Source: Pyrinomonadaceae bacterium (GTDB taxonomy: Bacteria > Acidobacteriota > Blastocatellia > Pyrinomonadales > Pyrinomonadaceae). Taken from it: DNA of 7,998 nucleotides. Under the pieces are notes generated by a model. It did not search any database. It was not told where the DNA came from and saw only the letters and a list, made by a program, of their open reading frames with translations. The stretch is from positions 1 to 7,998 of the forward strand of contig JAJAYR010000434.1 in NCBI GenBank assembly GCA_026786155.1, in the 5' to 3' direction. A program made the position numbers and the translations under genes. Positions 1 to 7,998 of this stretch are shown piece by piece; the stretch's first letter is position 1, and every line of letters begins with the position of its first letter.

Positions 1-1
1 T

Positions 2-1831
2 CTGGCTTTGAAGGAAATCGAGATGCTCTGCGTCCTGACGGAAAACAGCGGCGAAGTCGTGACGAAAAACGATTTGCTCGAACGAGTCTGGAAAGATTCG
101 TTTGTCGAAGAAAGCAATCTGTCGCGCCACATCTACGTTTTACGGAAAACCTTCAAAGATTTCGGCGAAAGCGACAATTTGATTCAAACCGTGCCGCGTC
201 GCGGTTATCGTTTCGCGGGCGAAGTGCGCGAGGTTCAAAACGCGGAACTCATTATCGAGAAACACACGCAAACGCGGACGCTGATTGAGATAGAAGAAGG
301 GGAGAAGGGGAGACGAGGAGAAGAGGAGAAAAAAACTCTGTTTCATCAGGCATTTTCTTTTCTCCCTTTCTCCTTTTCTCCTTTTCTCCTCTTCTCCCTC
401 ATCGTCCTGCTCGTTGGCGGTTTTGCAATTTACCGAAATCAGCAAATTAAAACTGCCGAAATAAAATCAATCGCCGTGCTGCCGCTTAAATCCTTTGCCG
501 CCGATGCAGGCGACGAATCTTTGCGGATGCGAATCACCGACGCGCTGATTACGCGGCTCGGCGGTTTTGATAAAATCGCCGTGCGCCCGACCAACGCCGT
601 TTTGCCGTTCGCCGGAGCGGACAATGACGCGCTCGAAGTCGGAAAAAAACTGCGGACGGATGTCGTTCTCGACGGCAGAATTCAGCAGGAAGACGAACGG
701 GTGCGCGTAACGCTCCAACTTATCAATGTGGCGGACGGCAAGCAGCTTTGGGCGGAGCAGTTTGACGGGCGGGCAAACGAAATTTTGAATTTGCAGGACG
801 CGATTTCGGCGAAAGTTCTGAAGGCGTTGAATCCGAATCCTCAACAAACACCGGAACTAACCGCGCGTCCGACGGAGAACGCCGAAGCCTTTGAAGCCTA
901 TCTGCAAGGGCGTTACTTTGCGAGCCAGCGAAGCGGCGAAGGTTTGTATAAAGCCGTCGAATACTTTCAAAAAGCGGTCGCGCTCGATTCAAATTTCGCC
1001 GAAGCCGCCGCCGGTTTAGCCGACACGCAGTATTTGTTGTTTGACTACAATTTTGAAGTGAACGCGGCGCAGGTCGCGCTTGCCAGAGAAAATTTGCAGC
1101 GGGCGTTATCGCTGAAACCCGAACTCGCCGAGGCTTTGACGACGCTCGGAACAATGCAGATGAATTACGATTGGGATTGGGAAGGCGCGGAAAAATCTCT
1201 CAAACAGGCGACCGCCTCCGCGCCGAATTCGCCGACGACGCGAATGCGTTACGGGGCGTTGCTAATCAGATTGAAGCGTTTTGACGAAGCCCAAAGCCAA
1301 TTTGAACAGGCAATCGCGCTCGACCCGCTTTCGATTATCGGCAATACGAATTTAGGAATGGTTTATTTTTGTCGGAAAGATTACGCCGCCGCCGAACGGC
1401 AGTTCAAAAAAGCGATGGAAATCAACGAAAAATTCAGCGGAACGCACTGGTTTCTTTCGCGCTCTCTGTGGCTGGCGGGCAGAAATGATGAAGCGATTAA
1501 AGAAATCGTTCGCGCTTTGGAACTGGATAAAAACGAATCGCTCGCCCGGCGGCTCGAAGAAAAAGCGCGAACCGGCACGCCGGACGACGCTATTCAATCG
1601 TTGTTATTTGAATGGCGGGAAAACCCTGCGAAAACCAATCTGCACAATTTAGCTTATTTATCGGCGATTTCGGGCGACCGCGAAAAAGCCGTGTTCTGGC
1701 TGGAAAAATCTTTTGAAGAACATCATCCGTGGACGACGTGGATTAAAGCCGCGCCGGAATTCGAGATGCTGCACGACGAACCACGCTACCGGGAACTTTT
1801 GCGAAAGATGAATTTGACCGGAAAAGAATAA
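2..1831 (+). CDS. CadC-like winged-helix regulator with membrane segment and TPR repeats (5' partial)
   Basis: This is probably a membrane-bound transcriptional regulator; its signal and targets are unknown. The frame is open to the left edge. Its first complete codons (Leu-Ala, then TTG at 8) already lie inside a winged-helix domain, so the true start is upstream and neither TTG 8 nor ATG 23 is the start. Numbering from TTG 8, residues 1-73 form an OmpR/CadC-type winged helix: NDLLERVW, the recognition helix near SNLSRHIYVLRK, and the wing VPRRGYRF. Residues 97-109 are a charged linker, and 118-141 are one hydrophobic membrane helix. Residues 154-274 start IAVLPLKSF and resemble the TolB/FlgO-like domain common in these proteins. 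Residues about 291-572 hold at least five TPR-like repeats, with pairs such as AVEYFQKAVALDSNFAEA and AQSQFEQAIALDP. The DNA-binding part should be cytoplasmic and the TPR part on the other side of the membrane. Architecture is clear; specific function is not. Confidence 0.88.
   Translation: MALKEIEMLCVLTENSGEVVTKNDLLERVWKDSFVEESNLSRHIYVLRKTFKDFGESDNLIQTVPRRGYRFAGEVREVQNAELIIEKHTQTRTLIEIEEGEKGRRGEEEKKTLFHQAFSFLPFSFSPFLLFSLIVLLVGGFAIYRNQQIKTAEIKSIAVLPLKSFAADAGDESLRMRITDALITRLGGFDKIAVRPTNAVLPFAGADNDALEVGKKLRTDVVLDGRIQQEDERVRVTLQLINVADGKQLWAEQFDGRANEILNLQDAISAKVLKALNPNPQQTPELTARPTENAEAFEAYLQGRYFASQRSGEGLYKAVEYFQKAVALDSNFAEAAAGLADTQYLLFDYNFEVNAAQVALARENLQRALSLKPELAEALTTLGTMQMNYDWDWEGAEKSLKQATASAPNSPTTRMRYGALLIRLKRFDEAQSQFEQAIALDPLSIIGNTNLGMVYFCRKDYAAAERQFKKAMEINEKFSGTHWFLSRSLWLAGRNDEAIKEIVRALELDKNESLARRLEEKARTGTPDDAIQSLLFEWRENPAKTNLHNLAYLSAISGDREKAVFWLEKSFEEHHPWTTWIKAAPEFEMLHDEPRYRELLRKMNLTGKE
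292..400. repeat. Polypurine/polypyrimidine inverted tract inside the regulator gene
   Basis: Positions 292-335 are purine except for one C at 314, and 353-400 are an uninterrupted 48-base pyrimidine run. The halves are imperfectly complementary. The 15-base sequence gagaagaggagaaaa at 318-332 is matched exactly by its reverse complement at 382-396. The purine half encodes the Glu/Gly/Arg/Lys linker, and the pyrimidine half encodes the Phe/Leu/Ser/Pro start of the membrane helix. The tract could form a hairpin or triplex; that is inference. It looks like a low-complexity repeat taken into the reading frame. Confidence 0.75.
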
Positions 1832-1901
1832 CCGCGAAAGGCGCGAAATACACGAAATTTAAACTTTCTTTCTCGTGTATTTCGCGCCTTTCGCGGTTAT
1901 T
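1827..1901. terminator. Bidirectional terminator: perfect 29-bp inverted repeat between convergent genes
   Basis: The arms at 1827-1855 and 1873-1901 are perfectly complementary, with a 17-base loop. The left arm contains the TAA stop (1829-1831) of the plus-strand regulator. The right arm ends 12 bases before the stop codon of the minus-strand RNase E/G gene. The stem is rich in CGCG/GGCGCG. It is followed by a T-rich run on the plus strand (ttattttt), and on the minus strand by ttattctttt. Both fit intrinsic termination of two convergent transcripts. The arms are much longer than a typical terminator stem, so the sequence may be a copy of a dispersed palindromic repeat serving as a terminator. 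Confidence 0.8.
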
Positions 1902-1913
1902 TTTCTGCCGAAT

Positions 1914-4622
<2,709 letters not shown>

Positions 4623-4698
4623 ATTTTATGACATTTATTTTTTAGAATCAGAGGTGATAAATTAGAAGGTGTGCCGGAGAAATTTACTTACGACGACA

Positions 4699-4715
4699 GA
4701 CCGCTGACCGCTGAC
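4699..4715. repeat. Heptamer tandem repeat gaccgct
   Basis: Two exact copies of the 7-base unit gaccgct (4699-4705, 4706-4712) followed by a partial third (gac). It is short and could arise by chance. It is listed because its 7-base period matches the larger repeats at 5089-5284. Confidence 0.5.
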
Positions 4716-4755
4716 TTTTTTCGGCTGCCGGAAATTGAACGCTTCGGATTTTTGG

Positions 4756-4781
4756 AGATTTTTAACTTTAGATTTTTAACT
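4756..4781. repeat. 12-bp direct repeat agatttttaact
   Basis: The 12-mer agatttttaact occurs at 4756-4767 and again at 4770-4781, a 14-base period (twice seven). It lies in the presumed 5' UTR or promoter region of the RNase E/G gene. No function is visible, and AT-rich sequence makes chance repeats more likely. Confidence 0.45.
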
Positions 4782-5088
4782 CGAATGTTTGAGCAGATTT
4801 TGCGCTTTTAAGTTTTTTATTTTGTTTTTAGAATTGTCTTCCGAAACAAGTTGGAACTTTGAGTTTTTCACGCTGGAATCTTTTTTATCAAAAACGATTG
4901 TCGGTCGCTTCGGTTTTTCTCTGACAGGGAGCGCAAAATTTTTATTTTACCGCGCTCGAACCCGTCGCCGGAGGCTCTTTCAAAAAAGCTAAAATTTGTA
5001 AAATCCTTAATAATCCTTAGCGTTTGCCTAATCTGACGACTGGTTAAATCGAAAATCTTTCCGGCAAGCTGACGCAAGTATAAATTAA

Positions 5089-5284
5089 AAATGGTAAATG
5101 GTAAATGGTAAATGGTGAATTATGATTGTGGTAGTTCAAAGTTTCAGGACTCAGGTTTCAGGTTTCTGGTTCAAGGTTCAAGGTTTCTGGTTCAAGATTG
5201 TTTATTCTTCAACCCGAAACCAGAAACCTGAAACCTGAAACCCACGACCGCCATTTACCATTTACCATTTACCATTTACCATTA
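5089..5284. repeat. Nested palindrome built from heptamer tandem repeats, abutting the polymerase start
   Basis: The left outer arm has four exact copies of AAATGGT (5089-5116). The right outer arm has the complementary heptamer ACCATTT: three exact copies at 5257-5277, flanked by a near-copy at 5250-5256 and one ending ACCATTA at 5278-5284. At least 26 bases (5090-5115 with 5258-5283) pair perfectly. Inside lies a second inverted repeat of another heptamer-like family (caggttt/aaacctg). The block ends 4 bases before the polymerase ATG, so it forms almost the whole immediate leader. It resembles the short tandemly repeated heptamers described in cyanobacteria, or a small non-autonomous palindromic element. 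No transposase or target-site duplication is evident. Confidence 0.85.
5151..5238. repeat. Inner inverted repeat with direct-repeat substructure
   Basis: Positions 5151-5171 and 5218-5238 are perfect 21-base inverted arms built from the 7-base phrase caggttt, with variants. The left arm is followed by further copies: ggtttctggttcaag occurs at 5161-5175 and again at 5182-5196, exactly 21 bases (three heptamers) apart. The arm-to-arm loop is about 46 bases. The pair is nested within the AAATGGT/ACCATTT arms. Transcribed from upstream, it would give a long double hairpin just before the polymerase start codon. Confidence 0.8.
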
Positions 5285-5288
5285 AATT

Positions 5289-7998
5289 ATGGAAGTTTAT
5301 TTTCAGTTAATCACCGACGCGGAAACGCTGGCGAAGGCTTGCGAAGATTTGCAAAAGGAAGATTTTCTCGGTTTCGACACGGAGACGACCGCGCTCGACC
5401 CATATGACGGAAATTTGCGGCTCGTGCAGTTGAGCAACGGCAAAGACACGAAGGTTATTGACTTAAAACCGTTCGGCGAACGCGGCGATTTGCGAACGTC
5501 CGCCGAACTCACGCCGCTGCGAGATTTATTGAGCGCACCGAAACCGATAAAAATCGCGCACAATGCCAAGTTCGACGCGAAATGGATTCTGCATCATTTG
5601 AACGTCGAACTCGGCGGCACTTTCGATACGCTGCTCGCCAGCCAAATCATCGCGGCGGGCGACCAGGACCGGCGGCATTCGCTCGCCGATGTAACGAGCC
5701 ATTTTCTCAACACGGAACTCGACAAATCCGAACAAGTCAGCGACTGGAGCGCGGCGGAATTGTCGCAATCGCAAATCGAATACGCCGCCCGCGATGCCGC
5801 GACGATGATTCCGCTGCGTGAAAAAATCGTCGAAAGACTGCGAGCCGACGCGCTTGTAAAAGTCGCCAAACTCGAATTCGACTGCGTTCTCCCGATTGCC
5901 GCGATGGAATTGAACGGCTTTTATCTCGACGCGAAATGCTGGCGCGAACAATTAGATAAAGTGAAGATAGCGCAGGGCAAAGTGGCGATGGAACTCCAGC
6001 AGATGCTTTCGGCGGGCGTGGCGCAAGCCTCACTTTTCGGCGTTACGGAGATAAATCTCGACTCGCAGAATCAAGTTACCGACGCGCTCAAAAACCTCGG
6101 CGTTCCCGTCCCCGAAACGACGCGCGGCTGGCAATTGCAGCCGTTAGCCCAAAAATATCCGGTCGTCGCCAAACTTCTCGAATATCGCGGCGTGGCGAAA
6201 AACCTGACGAGTTTCGGCGAAAACATTCTCGAATTCATCAATCCGCAAACCGGCAGACTCCACGCCGATTTCCGCCAAATCGGTGCGCCGACCGGCAGAT
6301 TTTCGTGCGTCGCGGAAGGAACTTTGATTGACGTTCCGGGCGGGCGGATACCGGTTGAAAAAATTGAAAAGGGTGATTTGGTTTATTGTTACAAGGATAA
6401 CGGCGAGCCGACAGTGCGGCGCGTTTTGAATGTTTTTGATAACGGCGTTCGGGATTGCGTCGAAATTAAATGGCAAAGTTCCGGCGACCGGTCAACCGGA
6501 AGTCTCGTCGTAACTCCCGACCACAAGATACGAACTAAATATAAAGGCTGGACGGACGCGCAAAATTTGAAACGCTACGACAAACTTTTTCATTTGCGGA
6601 AAGCCGTTATCAAGCGCGAAGGCAAAGATTTTCGCGCTCGATTATACGGCACGAACCGTTATATGGAACTCGAAGAACAGTTTCTCAAGCGCGAACATTT
6701 CCGCGCCGAAAGTTCAATGCACATTCATCACAAAAACGAAAACAAAACGGATAACCGAATCGAAAATCTGGAGATTCTATCGAGTTCGGAACACGCTTCC
6801 CGCCACGCTTCCGCTCCGGCGCGAATTGCTGCTTCCCGTTTAAATATCCTGAAAGCGTTGGCTAATCGTCCGCCTTCCAAATACGGCGAGGAAAATCATT
6901 TATGGAAATCCGTTTCACGGTTCGGTTTGATAAAAATGCTTGCCAAAGCCAAAGGCAGACCGACTTTCGTCGAGATGGATTTTGAAACATTCAAACACAA
7001 ATGCCGTCAGACCGATTTGAGCATTAAAGCCGTCGCGTCCCGTTACGGCACAAACGGAATTTATCTGACCGACAAAAAAATTCTCGCGGCTCTTGCCGAA
7101 AGCCGGAATACCTGCGTGGCGGCAGAGAGATTAGGTATCGGAACACGGCGGCTCAAAGCGGTTTGTCAGGAACGCGGATTGGCATATAATCACGCGGTAA
7201 CTTCGGTCAGAAAAGTCGGAAAGCGTCGCGTGTTCGATTTGGAAGTCGAAGGCGAACACAATTTTATCGCCAATGAAATATGCGTTCACAACTGTTCAAA
7301 ACCGAACATTCAGCAGATTCCGCACGATGAAAATTATCGTCATTGTTTTCGCGCACCGGAAGGCAGAAAATTGATTATCGCCGACTACTCGCAAGTTGAA
7401 TTGCGAATTTTAGCCGAATTCTCGAAAGACGAAAACTTTATCAAAGCCTTCATTTCCGGCGCGGATTTCCACACTATAACCGCCGCGCAGGTTTTTAACG
7501 TCAAGCCGGAAGACGTAACCTCCGACCAGCGTTCGTTCGCCAAACGCCTTAATTTCGGTGTCGTCTATGGCATCGGCTCACAGCGTTTCGCGCTGATGAC
7601 CGGACTTTCCCAAAACAACGCCGAAGATATTATGCGAAAGTATTTTGCGACCTATCGCGGACTCGATTCGTGGCTGCGAGAGGCGGCGCGAAAGGTTACG
7701 ACCGAACGCGCGGCGCGAACCGCTTCCGGCAGATTATCGCGCTTCCGATTCGACCCCGAAGACCGCAAAGCCGCGTCGTTGGCGCAGAGGAACGGCAAAA
7801 ATATGCCGATTCAGGGAACCTCGGCTGATGTTCTGAAACGCGCTCTGCACCTTTTGCACAAAGAAATCAGCGGAACTTCGGCGCGGCTGGTCAACATCGT
7901 CCACGACGAAATCATCGTCGAAGCCGCTGCCGACGAAGCGCAGATGACGGCGGACAAACTGGAAAAAGCGATGTGCGCGGCGGGCGAAGAATATATCA
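5289..7998 (+). CDS. polA: DNA polymerase I-type enzyme (3'-5' exonuclease + polymerase), intein-interrupted, 3' partial
   Basis: Family A DNA polymerase, cytoplasmic, for repair or gap-filling synthesis with proofreading. The frame stays open from ATG 5289 to the window end (903 codons, no stop). An in-frame TAA at 5283-5285 blocks upstream extension. Residues 1-190 are a DEDDy exonuclease: FDTETT (D30, E32), AHNAKFD (N92, D96), EYAARD (Y165, D169). The polymerase has motif 1 TGRFS joined after splicing to CSKPNIQQIP, motif A ADYSQVELR (D699), motif B RSFAKRLNFGVVYG (R748, K752, F756, Y760) and motif C VHDE (H872, D873). The intein is residues 340-668, leaving 574 visible host residues. By comparison with Klenow fragment, only a few tens of residues should lie beyond the window. 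The 5' nuclease domain of E. coli Pol I is absent, so this may be a second, short polymerase rather than the main polA. No Shine-Dalgarno is seen: the leader is the heptamer palindrome. Confidence 0.93.
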   Translation, partial: MEVYFQLITDAETLAKACEDLQKEDFLGFDTETTALDPYDGNLRLVQLSNGKDTKVIDLKPFGERGDLRTSAELTPLRDLLSAPKPIKIAHNAKFDAKWILHHLNVELGGTFDTLLASQIIAAGDQDRRHSLADVTSHFLNTELDKSEQVSDWSAAELSQSQIEYAARDAATMIPLREKIVERLRADALVKVAKLEFDCVLPIAAMELNGFYLDAKCWREQLDKVKIAQGKVAMELQQMLSAGVAQASLFGVTEINLDSQNQVTDALKNLGVPVPETTRGWQLQPLAQKYPVVAKLLEYRGVAKNLTSFGENILEFINPQTGRLHADFRQIGAPTGRFSCVAEGTLIDVPGGRIPVEKIEKGDLVYCYKDNGEPTVRRVLNVFDNGVRDCVEIKWQSSGDRSTGSLVVTPDHKIRTKYKGWTDAQNLKRYDKLFHLRKAVIKREGKDFRARLYGTNRYMELEEQFLKREHFRAESSMHIHHKNENKTDNRIENLEILSSSEHASRHASAPARIAASRLNILKALANRPPSKYGEENHLWKSVSRFGLIKMLAKAKGRPTFVEMDFETFKHKCRQTDLSIKAVASRYGTNGIYLTDKKILAALAESRNTCVAAERLGIGTRRLKAVCQERGLAYNHAVTSVRKVGKRRVFDLEVEGEHNFIANEICVHNCSKPNIQQIPHDENYRHCFRAPEGRKLIIADYSQVELRILAEFSKDENFIKAFISGADFHTITAAQVFNVKPEDVTSDQRSFAKRLNFGVVYGIGSQRFALMTGLSQNNAEDIMRKYFATYRGLDSWLREAARKVTTERAARTASGRLSRFRFDPEDRKAASLAQRNGKNMPIQGTSADVLKRALHLLHKEISGTSARLVNIVHDEIIVEAAADEAQMTADKLEKAMCAAGEEYI
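6306..7292 (+). mobile_element. Intein with HNH homing endonuclease inside the polymerase (329 residues)
   Basis: Self-splicing protein element that excises from the polymerase precursor and joins TGRFS to CSKPN. Using host numbering, it starts at Cys340 (CVAEGTLIDVPGGRIPVEKI, block A). It has TPDH in block B (T409, H412). It ends with block F, VFDLEVEGEHNF and ICVHN, with penultimate H667 and terminal N668. Cys669 is the +1 nucleophile. All residues of a class 1 Cys/Cys intein are present, so it should be splicing-competent. Between the splicing blocks is an HNH endonuclease centred on HIHHKNENKTDNRIENLEIL (478-497; H480/H481, N489, N493) and SEHASRH (500-506). This is followed by a 575-634 region with helix-turn-helix-like repeats that may bind the homing site. 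The insertion lies in conserved motif 1, just before motif A, a site typical of inteins. There is no frameshift or internal stop. Confidence 0.95.

Larger units (their letters stand above)
4623..5088. other. AT-rich divergent intergenic region, no gene supported
   Basis: About 470 bases between the start of the minus-strand RNase E/G gene and the repeat block before the plus-strand polymerase gene. It is much richer in A/T than the flanking genes, with many T runs on the plus strand. Short open frames exist on both strands (for example 69 codons on the minus strand at 4868-5077), but they have no recognisable motif or ribosome binding site. The region should hold the rne promoter and a possibly long 5' UTR; E. 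coli rne has a long autoregulatory leader. I found no -35/-10 pair strong enough to report on either strand. Short direct repeats lie at 4699-4715, 4756-4781 and 5002-5019 (aatcctta twice, 10 bases apart). Confidence 0.6.

Noticed and set aside
4868..5077. Minus-strand 69-codon open frame in the intergenic region
   Set aside because: No ribosome binding site, no recognisable motif, AT-rich composition like the surrounding non-coding DNA. A small gene cannot be excluded but is not supported.
4990..5088. Sigma70-type promoter for the polymerase gene (tataaa at 5080-5085)
   Set aside because: No acceptable -35 element at 16-18 bases upstream, and AT-rich DNA yields such hexamers by chance.
5089..5284. 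CRISPR array
   Set aside because: Units are 7 bases, adjacent without spacers and arranged as inverted arms. There is no 24-40 base repeat with unique spacers and no cas gene.
5198..5407. Plus-strand open frame starting inside the heptamer repeat
   Set aside because: Its first part is a translation of the tandem repeats and the rest is a shifted reading of the polymerase exonuclease region.
6306..7292. Group I or II intron, or a disrupted polymerase pseudogene
   Set aside because: The insert is in frame without stops, has complete intein splicing residues at both borders, and the polymerase motifs on both sides are intact. This fits a protein intein rather than an RNA intron or decay.

Overview
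The window reads as chromosomal DNA from a mid-GC, Gram-negative-type bacterium. An acidobacterial source (Blastocatellia-like) is my best guess. That rests on the CadC-like winged-helix/TPR regulator, the short bacterial family A polymerase and the abundance of short heptamer repeats between genes. It is inference from family style; no marker gene in the window proves it.

Layout: (1) 2-1831, plus strand: the 3' part of a membrane-anchored transcriptional regulator (winged helix, one membrane segment, TolB/FlgO-like domain, TPRs), cut by the left edge of the window. A purine/pyrimidine inverted tract inside the gene encodes its linker and membrane helix. (2) 1827-1901: a perfect 29-bp inverted repeat that overlaps the regulator's stop codon and lies between two convergent genes, probably a bidirectional terminator. 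(3) 1914-4622, minus strand: a complete 902-residue RNase E/G. Its S1 domain is split by an insert of about 420 residues that is acidic and Arg/Gly-rich. (4) 4623-5288: an AT-rich divergent intergenic region with no convincing gene. Its right end is a nested palindrome of heptamer repeats that stops 4 bases before the next start codon. (5) 5289 to the right edge, plus strand: a DNA polymerase I-type protein with an intact 3'-5' exonuclease and polymerase motifs 1, A, B and C, but no N-terminal 5' nuclease domain. It is interrupted in frame by a 329-residue intein carrying an HNH homing endonuclease (6306-7292). The gene continues past the window, probably for only a few tens of residues.

The genes do not form an operon: regulator and RNase are convergent, RNase and polymerase are divergent. 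RNase E/G and the polymerase are housekeeping-type nucleic acid enzymes, and each carries a large insertion inside a conserved domain. The insertion is a disordered scaffold-like segment in the RNase and a self-splicing mobile element in the polymerase. The most interesting items are the polymerase intein at the active-site region, the S1-splitting insert, and the heptamer palindrome occupying the polymerase leader.
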